64,000 nt of DNA. Origin: Panaeolus papilionaceus. Lineage: Eukaryota; Basidiomycota; Agaricomycetes; Agaricales. The stretch spans positions 558,001 to 622,000 of the forward strand of contig JADNRZ010000008.1 in NCBI GenBank assembly GCA_015501605.1, read 5' to 3'. The notes under the pieces are model-generated. The model was not told the origin of the DNA, made no database searches, and saw only the letters and a program-made list of their open reading frames with translations. Within the stretch, counting starts at the first letter, position 1. Every line of letters starts with the position of its first letter. Positions 12,710-24,270 of the stretch are shown here, piece after piece. Made by a program: the position numbers and the translations under genes.

Positions 12710-14856
12710 TCACAGAGTATATTGGAATCCTGGTGTGCCCTCTAGAGGTTCAGCTAGCTTTCCTTCCCGACTGAGTTTATTCTGGGTGTAGAAGTGCCGA
12801 GTCATGACCGCCAGGACCACCAAAATCAAAAATTGGGCGACAATGGCTGTGGCCAACCCTGATTGAAAAGTCGGTCAATATCGATCAACTCAGCTTCTAC
12901 GAGGAATAAACCTACCAGGGACGTAGCGAGGATAGTCAGCTGCGCGGAAAATGGTAGTAGCGATGACTCCTCCAACAGCGCTCAAAGAAATAGTGAGGGC
13001 AGTGACCACAGCACTGGTGATATGTCAGCTAGTGGACACAAGCAGCAGTTTCCTAGAGGCATACCGTTTGCTGTGCGACACGACATTATTCACGCTGTAC
13101 GCAAGGATGCTAGGGCCAGAGCCAGAGTTGCCGGCATTAATCAAGAAGCAGCCTAACACAGTGCTCGTCAATAAACCCATTCATTATGTGATACGAACTA
13201 TTTCCACCCACCGAAATATCTGACTGCATTTTGTTTGGCGAATGCAGTGAGCGTCAAGCCAATCAAACATACAAGGGTGCAGCCCGCAATGAAACCAGAA
13301 CGGTGCCTGTATTTATCAGCGTAATGTGCCATGATCATCGTGGTGATGATTGTGGGACCATATGGTGGTACAGACTGGTTGTACGATGAGCTCACGTCGC
13401 ACCCAACAGAGATGAAACTTACGAGGAGAAGAGATGCAGTTCTAGACCATCCCATACCCTTCAAAATGATAGGGAGGAAAAATCCTTGAGCGTCTATGAG
13501 AATACTTCAGTTTTGCTCATGTAACATGTCGGATGGCTTCTCACAGGATGGCAATGATGCAAGGAGGAAAATGACGCCTAATTTTACGATCAGTGAAGAT
13601 TCAGCCGCGGCAATTCGTTCAACGTACCGTAGCCCCAGATCGTCCAGTCACGCAGATGGACCTTAACCTTCGACCAGCTAATCTCATCAGGCATGGCATC
13701 ACCTCTATCCTCGTCAATGCGCTTGAGAACAAAGTCGGTTTGTTCTTTAGTCAGGAACCGGTTTTGATGAGGGAATTCGGGGATGAAGAAATATGTGAGG
13801 GCAGCAAGGAGAATGGTAATGATACCCTCGATAACCTGAAAAATCATAAATACTTATTCTATTATGATGTGAAGTAGAATTCTTACGAAAATCCATCTCC
13901 ATCCAGCAAGGCTCCCCTTGCCGTCGAGGAGGCTCAACACGTAGGCAAGCAAAGGACTTAGGCCTCCTGCAGTGATCGACAGAAGATAGAAGATAGCAAG
14001 CCTAGAGTACTCCAGCGATGAGATTAAACAAGACACAAAGCAGGGATGCAATTACCGTTTCTGAACTTCATTGCGCTTATACCTGCACGCTTTGATGAGC
14101 CAACATATATCAATTTGACGCAAGACTGTCAAAGCTTACCAGGTCGAAATAATGAAAACAAGAGCAGGGAAGTAGGAAGCCTATCAAGGTTGTTACATAA
14201 ATGACAAATGGGAATGCAGAGGAGCGAATACATACCTCGAAGACACCCAACAGCGCTCGGCACAATACAAGCCATCCCCAAGAATGCACGAAACCCATGC
14301 CTAACTGGACAGCACCCCAAGCCAGGGTGATGAACGAGAGCCAGTTACGGACACCATATCGCCTGAGCACCATATTTCCGGGCAGTTGTCTAAACACAAG
14401 TGCAAGCCGTAAGAACAAAGTTTGAGTATCCATTGTCAAAATGCTCACAGAAAAAAGTAAGGCACAAAGTATATGCAACTGATGATGCTGTAGCGGCTGC
14501 CAAATCTTAGCCCCTGAAGAACAGTTCAGCAATTGCTATGCTTGTGCGAGGAACACACATACCAGATCAACATCCATACCGGCGGCATAAGCGGCACCGA
14601 GGTTAATTCTGTCGATGAGGGCGAAAGAATAGACGAGTGCCAATATGGGGAGAATACGCCAGTCGAGATAACGCCTGTAAAAAGAGATGAGATCCACTGC
14701 AATGAACCAGAAAAAAAATGACCCCTACAAAGTTCTCCTCTCGAAGACAGCATCATAACCAGAGCTGCCGGATTCGATTTTCACGGAACTGACGGATGAA
14801 TCCTTGGAGACATCCTTCTCCTTCTTGATATCAGAGGTAAAACTGTGAGTGGACAT
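12710..14856 (-). CDS. MFS transporter, anion:cation symporter (allantoate/nicotinate permease-like) family, copy 1
   Basis: Plasma-membrane secondary transporter, expected to carry small organic anions or vitamins; the substrate is unknown. Many short GT-AG introns join into one intact frame of roughly 480 residues. The first exons are 14729-14856, 14563-14674, 14449-14513 and 14236-14389. After a hydrophilic start (MSTHSFTSDIKKEKD) come TM1 with ALIDRINLGAAYAAGMD, then GSRYSIISCIYFVPYF, LPGNMVLRRYGVRNW, and EASYFPALVFIISTWYKR. YKRNEVQKR lies on a separate 27-nt exon. The central loop FFIPEFPHQNRFLTKEQ is typical of the Dal5/Tna1 group. The second half contains FLPIILKGMGWSRTASLLL, INAGNSGSGPSILAYSVNN and ADYPRYVPG. 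The stop is TGA at 12710-12712. Together with the next gene it forms a head-to-tail tandem pair. Confidence 0.93.
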
Positions 14857-16062
14857 GTTCCTCTTCGAGTAAGGGTGAAAGGGGAAGGGTGGGACACAGA
14901 ATGCAGAGTCACTCTAGCACCTTTTGTATCCGTCCTGAGGGGGGTGGTGAATTAGAGCCATCTGTTTGGGCGGAGCAGAAAAAGGAAGAACCCTGCGTGC
15001 AGGGTTACGAAAGATCCTGTGGAAAGATTGACAAGAACGTATGCGTCAAAGTAACAAGAATCCTATGTGACTGAGAAACACCACTTGTTTTTTTTTTCAT
15101 TGTCAGAATCAAATCCATTGGGACTTTGCCACTTCTTGACTGGCTTTTTTTCGAGGTTAGAATACCCATGGTCTTTCCTCCTCATTTTTAGAGTCGTTTT
15201 TACCCAATACTTTTTTGAGTTTTAAGCCGTCAATATTGATTGTGGCCGGACCTGCCAACTATCTCCGACCTCCGCCAATGATCCCTCTTGTTGATGGTCT
15301 TTTCAGCTCTTCTTTGGACTGCACTAGTAGAATAATTTGTCGTTTTAACTTTGCACACCACGCCAGCAAGTACATCACCCTGGAGATAATGGTGGGATGC
15401 CCGAAGTTGTAACCACAAGTTCCTTGATGGTTCATCTGACGCCTGTGAGAAACGTTTGCAAATGATTGGTCACATAATATTTCAGGACTTCAAGACGATG
15501 AGAAGACAACCCAACCAAGTTTTGGAACATCCTTAACTCAAACTTCCGCTAGGCATCGGTCCCTGGGCTTGCTAATGGCACCGCACATCGATTCATGCTC
15601 TAACTCCAACAAAACAAAGCCCCGTGTTCAGGACATCGAGGTGACTTTTCGCCACAATCGTAATCATTTTGTTGGGTATACTGTCTAGAGGTTAATTGGC
15701 ACCATTAATTATAACTTTTTCCAAGCTGGACACATGCCTAGTCGAGGACGATATGGCTTAAACCGACTGACGGAGAATATCATGTCAGAAGTCGTCTTCG
15801 AATGGAGAAACCCACCCTTCCGTCCATACAGACTTTGACAAAACTAATACAAATGTAACCTCCCTTTCTTTCCCACAAGATACATGCGCGTAGCGGGACA
15901 TGCCTGGGTACGTTGCGCTACTTTCGGATCGAAATGATATTGAAAAATCGGTTATCTCTTGAACATAAGTAGTAAAGTCCTACGCCAGTCATCAATGCAT
16001 CAACGATCATTGTCGAAGGTCCTTCATCGAGGAACACTGTGGCGCCGTTGCATAAGCAAATA
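14857..16062. other. Intergenic region between the two MFS genes
   Basis: No gene is seen. It contains a short poly-T run near 15090 and only small frames without recognisable products. Because the MFS genes are head-to-tail on the minus strand, it should hold the promoter of copy 1 and the 3' end of copy 2. Confidence 0.5.
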
Positions 16063-18380
16063 TTACAAAGTATATATGAAGTCCACCTTAGCCTGAACCT
16101 GATCACCCAACCGCTGGGTGGCTTGTCCTTCACATGTGGACCGAATCCTGTTTTGCGACCAGTAGTAAGCAGTTATGACTGCGAGGAGTATCAAAAGAAG
16201 GATTTGACAGCCGATCGTCGCATAGATGCCAGGAAGATATCTTGGCGCGTCAGTCTGACGAAAGACGAGACTTGCGAAGACTCCTCCAATCCCACCAAAC
16301 GACACGATAACAGCGGTTGTGACTGCTCTTTTGCTGTGGGAGACAATATTGTTGGAAGACTAACGGGTTTCCCCATTCAAGGTTAAAAGCTTGAGTTCGG
16401 CAGCATTTAGCGATGAGGCGCACTCACGTATGCAAGTATTCCAGGGATACATCCTCCAGATCCAGCTGTGCTTAGAAAAATTCCTACGATTCATTAAGAT
16501 AAATGGTATAAGTTTCTCAATCGCAGTTATGTCGCCCCATACCTATGTACCTCCACCCTGGACGACTTGCATATCCTGTCAAGCACATTCCGATTAAGGA
16601 GATGAGAGCCTGAATTGCAATAAATACGGCCCGCTGCCGATATTTATCTGAGAGCCACGAGAACAAGAGAATACTAAAGGACTAGAAGATGCAATACCTA
16701 ATGAGAAATGATACAAAAAAGATTGAGAAAAAATACCGAACCGCAAAGACGTAGGGTGGAGCACTCTATACATTTCCATCAGCAACGGGAAGAGCCTAAG
16801 CCGCTCTGCGAGCGAACCTGACAAGCGTGAAGAAATGCGTACCAATAATAATGAAGCAGAGGTGCTCCATCCCATACCCCGCAGAATAAGCGTCAAGAAG
16901 AAACTGAAACGTTGATCATTATTGGCTTTCGAGACTCACGAAACGAGATTAAGGAACAGACCTTATAGCGTATGATGGCATCGTCGTACACATGTACATG
17001 ACGCCTATCAGAAACTGTTCAGTCAATTTCTCTCAAAGTCCGCGAATGTAGTAGATTTACTTACCAAAAACCCAAATTTTCCAATCCAAAAGGTGAGTAA
17101 CCACCTTCCTCGTAGAAACATCATCAGGAACCGAATCTCCCCGATCTTTCTCGACGCGGTTAAGAATGATAAAGGTTTCGATTTTGGTAAGAAACGTATT
17201 TTGTTCAGGGAAAGTCGGGAGACAAAACCAGCCCAAGATTCCAAACCCAATCGTGATAGCACCCTCAACAATCTAGATAAGATGAGCACGGGTGGCGAGA
17301 CAGTCATTTACTTTCGCCACAGCATATTCGGCAAGACATTAGACTTACGAAAATCCAGGACCAACCTGATATCCCTTTCTTCCCTTCGAGAAGGTTCAAC
17401 ACGAATGCAAAGATGGCACTAAAGCCCCCAACGAAAACGCCAACAATATACAGTGCCGCAAGGCTACAGAAATAGCCACTGTCAACTGCTATTGGTCACT
17501 GAATGACTAAATAACACACCGTTTTTGTACTTCGTGGCGTGTATACCTACAAAAACCCTCAATTTTAGTTAAGGGCAAATTTCAGTATGTGCTACAACCC
17601 TGTAGGAGCTTACCAGCTTGTGATGATATAAACAAGAGCTGGGAAAAAGCCAGCCTGAGATAAACAGGAGCGTTAGCGAGCATATCATCGAGGGGTCGCT
17701 CCAAATGAGAACCTCAAAGGCTCCTAATAGCACTCTGCATAACAGAAGTTGCGTCCAGGTAGACACAAATCCCATCGCTAACTGGACAGTGCCCCACGAT
17801 ATGACTAGGAACGTCAGCCAATTCACTACCCCAAGCTTGCGGAGAAAAAGGTTGCTCGGCAGTTCACTAAGGTTGATGAGATCAGCTGATGTTTCCTTCC
17901 CGAAAACCCATTCTGAGGAATGATGAAACGAGGGTGAAACGAGAGAAACATACAGAAGAATGTATGGGACAAAGTAAATACAGGACACGATGCTGTAGCG
18001 GGCACCGATACCGAGGCTCTTGAAGGAAAATGCCGTCAGTGTCGTGAGTTCGACAATGATAGACAGAAAACCTACGAGGTCCTGACCCATACCAGCCGTC
18101 CTGGCTAATCCAAGATTCGAACGATCGATCAAGGACAGAGCATTCAGCATGCCTAGTAGAGGGAGCAACCGCAGGTCTGCGCGGCGTCTAGGGTCAGATG
18201 AGGCGTCAGTCAAGCACCCTAGCGGCAAATAACATACATCACAATTATCACATACATGGCACTTTTAGTCAGTTTCTCGACTTGGTCCTCAGACAAGTCA
18301 GACAGGATCCCAACACTCTCGCCATCGGATGTTTCGTTGTTTTTGTTTCCAGTGTCTGTGGATGGTACAGCAGGGTCCAT
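16063..18380 (-). CDS. MFS transporter, anion:cation symporter family, copy 2
   Basis: Paralogue of the preceding transporter, with the same fold and much the same intron layout. I start at ATG 18378-18380, reading MDPAVPSTDTGNKNNE and a hydrophilic N-terminus, rather than at the upstream out-of-frame ATG. Recognisable blocks, in order: LIDRSNLGLARTAGMGQDL, GARYSIVSCIYFVPYILL, LPSNLFLRKLGVVNWLTF, a short exon reading YTRHEVQKR, LRGMGWSTSASLLL, FSWLSDKYRQRAVFIAIQ, LSTAGSGGCIPGILAY and SFGGIGGVFASLVFRQ. The C-terminus ends KVDFIYTL with TAA at 16063-16065. The frame appears intact across all exons I joined. Substrate unknown; the tandem arrangement suggests a local duplication followed by divergence. 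Confidence 0.92.
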
Positions 18381-19712
18381 TGGGGGCAACCGAGTAGTGT
18401 TCTGTCCTCCTCAGGAACGATGTCATGCAGGGTTTATAAGGGCGGTCTACCGTAAAACAAGCAAAAGTGAAGCCTCTTTTGGACGAGTGCGCTAGTAGGC
18501 TTCTCGAAGTAACTTTGCGCATCTTTAATGCGCCTTCGAAGAACGCCCGCGATGAAGGCAGAAAGGGGGTCGAAGAGGCTATTTTGAGGACTCGCAGGCG
18601 GCAGGACCAGTCTTTGCAGCCTGTATGCCTCCCTAACAATACAAAAAACGACGCAATACGAGACGTATCCTGTCATAACCACTCCAAACTGCGAAGAATA
18701 GTCAAACAGAACCGCTGTTTTGAAGTTCCGATTATGTACATACCTGGGGACATCCCACCTGCAGGTCATCCAGAAATTCTTGTGGCACAGTGCGAGGGCA
18801 ATGGAATTTGAACGAATCCAGACCAAGAAATCTGCAATGTTAACAAGTTCCGTTTAATGCACCGAATAAATTGGAAATAAGATCAAAATCTCTTTGGGCG
18901 GAAGTAGATAGATCCATGATAATGCTCCCTATTTTTCTTAGAAATTTGTACGGGGATGAGACCCTCTTTTACTGTGATGTGCACCTGTAATAAATAAGAT
19001 GGGACTTGACTATATCTGTCTACGCAATAGAGAGGAAACACCTCACAATCATTCTAATTAGGGTCGACCTTCGATGCATGTCACCTTGTGTGTTGTTTTA
19101 CCGCAATGCGAAGTGGGGAAAAGAAGGGCACTCTAGCTGATTGGATGAGGAGTTGGAAGTGGCTTGGGCCCCTCCTGCGCAAAGCATGTCAGCATTGTAC
19201 CAGTCTCTTGGAAGGATCCGCTCAGCGCCATCCTCGTGCCCCTATCTACAACGGAGTGATAACAGTTGCGAAAAAATTTCCGCCAATGATACTCGCGGTG
19301 TTGAATGTCGCTTTCGTTCTTTGGAGTTGCATCTTGATGCTGAGAAGGCTTCCTCGGTTTCTGATCCACGAAAGGGAAATGTCTTGGTAAATTTTGCAAA
19401 AAAGAAATTGGAGTTTTCCCGATAAGATAACTTACTTTCAACTTTGCAAGGTCGTAGGGTGCCAGGGGGTGTAAGGTTATTGACAGCATAGGGAGAAATA
19501 TTTAGACGGTCTCATGCATGCGATACTGAGATAAATAACACCCCCTTAAATTGGTTCGGTTCTATCCTTTGTGAATTGCATTGGAATATTGATATACAAA
19601 TCATACATATAGTCAGCCATCTAGGTTAATTTACAAATGAGACCCTCTGGCGGGAATAATATAGTGGCAGCAAGATGCACGCACATCTTATGAAATTCTA
19701 ACCCCCAGCTAT
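18381..19712. other. Intergenic region with two weak minus-strand frames
   Basis: Downstream of the NMNAT gene and upstream of MFS copy 2. A 130-codon minus frame (18434-18826) reads plausibly hydrophobic protein (FGVVMTGYVSYCVVFC) and another frame occupies 19133-19489. Neither shows a known domain, and I could not connect them into a convincing exon chain. The part nearest 18380 probably holds the MFS promoter. Confidence 0.4.
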
Positions 19713-20930
19713 TTAACAGGGTTGGGAAACAATCTCCTTCTTGCCACCACTTCCTGCCTCCCTCTCTCTATCCTTGCCCTTTTCCTGATGAGCGCTGGCT
19801 GCGGTTTCGTCTTGGTACAACCCATGCTCTTCGATGTAGTCTACAACCGAGTTCGGTAGCAGATATCGTACAGATAGTCCTCTACGTAAGAATAGTCGCA
19901 CCTTAAGGTAAAGTGAGTCAAACCTTATTCAGATCGATAGAAAGCTCCTCCATACCTTGGTGCTGGAAACATCATTTTGAATAAGTTGAGAGATGAGATA
20001 GATGTTGCTCCGCCAGCGTGCAAGACTGTCTGTTGCTTGGTCGATGGCGGTACCAGCACGCTCAACAATCAGGCAACCATAACGTCCCAAAATATGCTCG
20101 AGCTGCAAGGGATTTAGTTGGGCAGGGTGATTAGATACACCAAAGGGGTTGTTGACGAACGTCAGAATAACTCCAAACACCGGGTTCGCTCATAGTCCCA
20201 ATAAGATCAGAGCCGGCCAGCAGCATTATACGAACATGGCGGCGTTCACCATCCTCTGTCGTTGCACCGCCAAGAACGGTATTGATTTCATGATCAAAAT
20301 GATCAAGAACAATAGCTGTGCGCTGGTAGGTTTGGAAAGCCTCCCAAGGATCAACCATCAACCATGTGTCTGAATCCTGAGCAGCAAGTGTGCACATATT
20401 AACACTAGATTATAAAAAGCATGTATTAGCAATGACAAGGATAAAATTAAACATGAGAAGGAAAGAAAAGCGTGGCGAATGACAAGAAAAGTATTCAGTG
20501 GAATGTGATAGAGCCGGAGCGATGAGCCGAAAACGGCAAAGCCGGAAAGATAAAAGCGAGGAATTGGTAACATATCCGAGCGCGAAGTAAAGGAAATACA
20601 CATGCATAGCATTTGAAGAACGGGGGGGATTTTAAAGTCAATAACGACTCACCGATGGTGTGCACTCAGTAAACCTGGCTTTTTGTACATGTCACTGACA
20701 GGACTGAGATAGCCACCAAGGATCTCGAAATCCGTATTCTGTCTGACAAAGTCTTTTGCCATCTCGAACATACGAAGATGAAGATAAGTAACAGGACTGA
20801 AAGAGCCACAAGCTACGAGTACGATGGGTGTTTTCTTTGGATTGCGTAGGACATTTGACAGGCGATTATGAGGAAAGGAGTAGTTTGGAGGATTAGTGAA
20901 AGTCTCTGTAAGGTGACCTGAACTGGCCAT
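19713..20930 (-). CDS. NMA1: Nicotinamide/nicotinate mononucleotide adenylyltransferase
   Basis: Catalyses NMN (or NaMN) + ATP to NAD (or deamido-NAD) + PPi, the last common step of NAD synthesis. Four exons (20653-20930, 20161-20404, 19956-20102, 19713-19901) join to 285 residues. The nucleotidyl-transferase motif GSFSPVTYLHLRMFEMA lies near residue 40. TWLMVDPWEAFQTYQRTA, LLAGSDLIGTMSEPGVWS and LEHILGRYGCLIVERAG follow in the family order. The second signature is NDVSSTKVR, split by an intron after the lysine. The C-terminus is charged and low-complexity, ending VSQPC. I chose the ATG at 20928-20930 (MASSGHLTETF); an in-frame upstream ATG at 21044 would add 38 residues. It is divergent from the Pol X gene. 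Confidence 0.95.
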
Positions 20931-21557
20931 CGATGATGGTAACGAGATATAAAGATGGTGAGTTGGTGGTTTAAAAGAGAAAAGGGGAGAGAAATTAGAA
21001 GCAGTAATGTACGGAGCTGGCTGTTTAGACCATTGCAAACTCAACAGTCACGACCAAATCGAAACAATATCATCAATATAGACTAATCATTTCTCACGAT
21101 ATATTCGTTCAAAATATCTTTAGTTACACTCCGCCAACCCCGCAATATTTCTCCGTAATGAATCAAAAACCACGAACGTTTCATATCCCTTTGATTCTCA
21201 GAACAAATTTTTTTAAAAATTGAACCACTCGAGTCATTCTTCGAGCGTCTATTGCCACCTTCTTTCCCTTTATCTATTACGTAATATTCATTAATGAGCG
21301 CCTCTATGGTTTTGTTCCATGTTAGTTGTCGATTTCATCCTCTTCTTTTTCGTCTAGAAGTCTCTTTTTCATAGTTGGTTTGACAGTTTAAGTTTCGTGA
21401 AATGATATTCAATACAAACTGCGAAAATAACTCGTTCTGCATAACTGCACCAAAGCAATGCCGTCATATCGGTCACGCCACTGTTACCCCACAATCTCTT
21501 CTCTTGACAACTCAGCCAGAATGGCATGGTCTAGCCCTCACCGTAACCACAATCAAT
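20931..21557. promoter_or_regulatory. Divergent promoter region, NMNAT and Pol X
   Basis: This 627-bp gap separates two start codons on opposite strands and must contain both 5' regions. It is AT-rich with T-runs around 21200-21370. An in-frame ATG lies upstream of each chosen start, so transcript mapping would be needed to fix the 5' ends. No specific binding site is claimed. Confidence 0.6.
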
Positions 21558-24060
21558 ATGCCTCTGAAACGACGTGTCCCGAGCTCTGACCACTCATCTT
21601 CATCAGATACCAGTGGCCCATCAACACCATCAATTCATGCCACACCGTCCAAGCGGCCCAAGTTAGGACTACACTACAACGCAGCAGCACCTTGTGACCG
21701 ACCAATCAAAATATTCCTGGTGCAAGCTAAACTTAGCCAACAGGAAGTGTCAGAAATTTATCTCCTCGTCGATGAGCATAGCTTGGGAGATGTTGCCAAT
21801 GGTGATGGGGCGCTTAATCTCGAACTCTGCAACGACGCAGCCGACTCGGATATCATTCTGACTAAGATCGGAATGCGCAAGCGACTCGAACGACATGTTT
21901 CGTGGAATATTGCGGTTTGCATGGATTCTATCTCACTCATAACACCCGATTTGAGACAGTCTTTTCATAGGAACAAAAAGCAGTCGTATGTCCTGAATGG
22001 TTGAGGGAATCAGTGAAGGCAAATAAACCCCTCCCTTGCGGCGATTTCGCAGCCATCAAAGAACTCCACGATGATACTGTCGAGCATTGTCCTCACGATT
22101 GTGGGCAGGAAGACTCGGAAGACATTCAATTGCTTTCTCCCCCTGCTTCACAGTCTAGTGCGTCCTCCTCGGAGGAGGGTGATATCAATAATGGTTTCAT
22201 CCCACCCATTGTCAAACCTACCGAACCCAAGGTAATCACCAACTGGAGGGGCCGGTATGCCTGTCAAAGAGCCTCACCACTAGTTTGCCTGAACCAAAAG
22301 CTTGCCGAGGAACTCCAAGTTCTGTGCCGCTCTAGGGAGCTTGAAGGGTTGGGCATCAACGCTCTAGCGTATGAGCGTGCTATTTCTGTAAGACTTTGTT
22401 TCCCCATAGCGGCTTATTCGAGCCTACTCAATTTACTTATTCTTAGATGATCAAATGTTAGTGCCGTTGTGTTCCAGAATCCGAGCCAAACCTGATGTTT
22501 TTGAATCATATAGCATACCCACGCCTCATCACTGAAGAGACGTTCTCCCGCGATATCAAGAACCTGCCCGGAATTGGTGAGAAACTCAAGGCAAAGGTAA
22601 TATTGGAGCACTTCAATATAAAAACGCCACCATTTTTACCACTGTATTCATTCAGATATGCGAATACCTCAAGTCTGGACGTATTAAAGAAACCCGTAGG
22701 TGCATCAATTCCATCTAGAACACGTTTTGTTGACTGAATTGCTATTTTTCACGCTGATACTGTTGGGAATCACTGGATGGTCTCCACAGAAACCACACGA
22801 GAATCAGAACGATACCAGGCACTCACACTATTCACTAGCGTTTATGGAATAGGGCCAGTAAATGCACGGAAACTCTACGAACTTGGCCTCCGGACCTTCG
22901 AAGATCTGGAACGATACTATGATGTGTCAAAGGATGAGGGGTTGGAGGTCGTTGAGACAGACGCAGTCACTCCCAATGGAAAAAGGATACCTCCTGTTAC
23001 CAAGATACCCGACATTACAGTCAAAGTTGGTCTAGCACTAAGGAATGAACTCGATGCACCCATACCCAGAAGCGAGGTGGAAGAAATATATTCGGTGGTG
23101 ATGCAGCGCTTGAACAAGTTAGAACCGGGATGTGAAGCCACCATTGTCGGAGGGCAAATATTCTCCCTGCACTATCGCTGTTAGCCATCTAACTTTTTCT
23201 ACAGGTATCGGAGAGGCAAACCACGAAGTAATGATGTCGATATCGTCATAACCCATCCTACTAAGGCCAAAGGCTTGTGCAAGCGTTTTGCGCATTATTT
23301 GTATGAAGCTGGTACGCCGATAGCAATCCTTTCAGTCTCACCAAGCCAGTGATCTGATAAGTGAAAACAGGTCTCGTCACCCATATCCTGCGTAAGTTCA
23401 TGATTCGTTCAACACTTCGAAATGACAAGCTAACACCCATTGGCTGATTTCCCGACAAACAGATCTATCAGGTTTTCACTCTCATGACGCGCTCAGGACC
23501 GAACACTGGGATTCGCTTGAAAAAGCCTTGACCGTGTTTATTTTACCAGAGGGTACCAAGTTCAAACGGGTGCATAGACGTCTAGATTTGATTTTCGCCA
23601 TGCCAGAGGCATATTGGACGGCTGTGATTGGATGGTGAGCAGGAACCCTGAAATCTAGCCTCTGGTTGACTTCCGGTTCCGGCGCTGTTTGTGCTGTGAT
23701 ACTGAGCGCCAAGTTCAAAAACCTTTCATGACGGATGGTTGATATCTGCCTTGTTCACAGGTCAGGATCCAAGATGTTTGAACGTGATTTGAGGCTTTAT
23801 GCGAAGCAAGAAAGGTACGTAGCTCGAGCAACTTGAATCAATGGCCTTGCTTGACTTGTATTTTGGTAGAGGATTGAAGTTCGATAGTTCCGGACTGTGA
23901 GTACCACCAGACATGAGCGACGACAATTGGCTAACCATATCACCTCGACAGCACGCGAAGGCGAGATTGCCACCTGTACGCCCCACGCAGTGAAGAAGAG
24001 GTTTTCCAGATTCTTGGATTGGACTGGATAGACCCGACCATGCGGAACGCTGATGCATAG
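21558..24060 (+). CDS. Family X DNA polymerase with N-terminal BRCT domain (Pol IV/lambda/mu type)
   Basis: Nuclear gap-filling polymerase expected in non-homologous end joining and base-excision repair. A basic Ser/Pro-rich leader (MPLKRRVPSSDHSSSSDTSG) precedes a BRCT domain (about residues 50-140) ending KAVVCPEWLRES. An acidic linker follows. The catalytic core begins near PLVCLNQKLAEELQVLC. Two helix-hairpin-helix motifs are visible: NLPGIGEKLKAKICEYL and SVYGIGPVNARKLYELG. The palm has GGYRRGKPRSNDVDIVITH, with two catalytic aspartates, and RLDLIFA with the third. GWSGSKMFERDLRLYA, KFDSSGLTRRR and EEEVFQILGLDWIDP complete the C-terminus. The GW before the S-G-S turn is also found in Pol mu and TdT. 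The gene has at least ten introns, including one GC-AG intron and a 10-nt exon described separately. An upstream in-frame ATG at 21402 would add 52 residues; I prefer the ATG at 21558. Confidence 0.95.
22447..22456 (+). other. 10-nt microexon in the Pol X gene
   Basis: Flanked by introns 22388-22446 (59 nt) and 22457-22513 (57 nt), both GT-AG. Its ten bases (ATGATCAAAT) join ISMIKS to YPRLITEE and restore the frame. Without it the frame is lost. Confidence 0.8.
23154..23204 (+). other. GC-AG intron in the Pol X gene
   Basis: The donor is GCAAAT and the acceptor CTACAG, 51 nt. Removing it joins VGG to YRRGK, the conserved strand just before the catalytic NDVDIV. No GT donor nearby keeps that motif. 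Confidence 0.75.
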
Positions 24061-24270
24061 CTTCCTCGAAATGAAAAGTGACTTTGTTAAGATTCAATAT
24101 CCAATATTCGCCTAATACATCGAACCACTACTTGAACTCTATTAGTGTGTACTCCATGCATGTCATCGTTACCCCGCCATCCTTTAATAAAAAGCTATTC
24201 AACAGTTTCTGTCTCCCACGTTTTGATGAGGAGCCTCGAAGGACCGACCTTCCTGAATCGTCAGGAAAAC

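Noticed and set aside
18434..18826. 130-codon minus-strand frame upstream of MFS copy 2 as a membrane protein
   Set aside because: Hydrophobic but without a known family, no partner exons, and it overlaps the probable MFS promoter.
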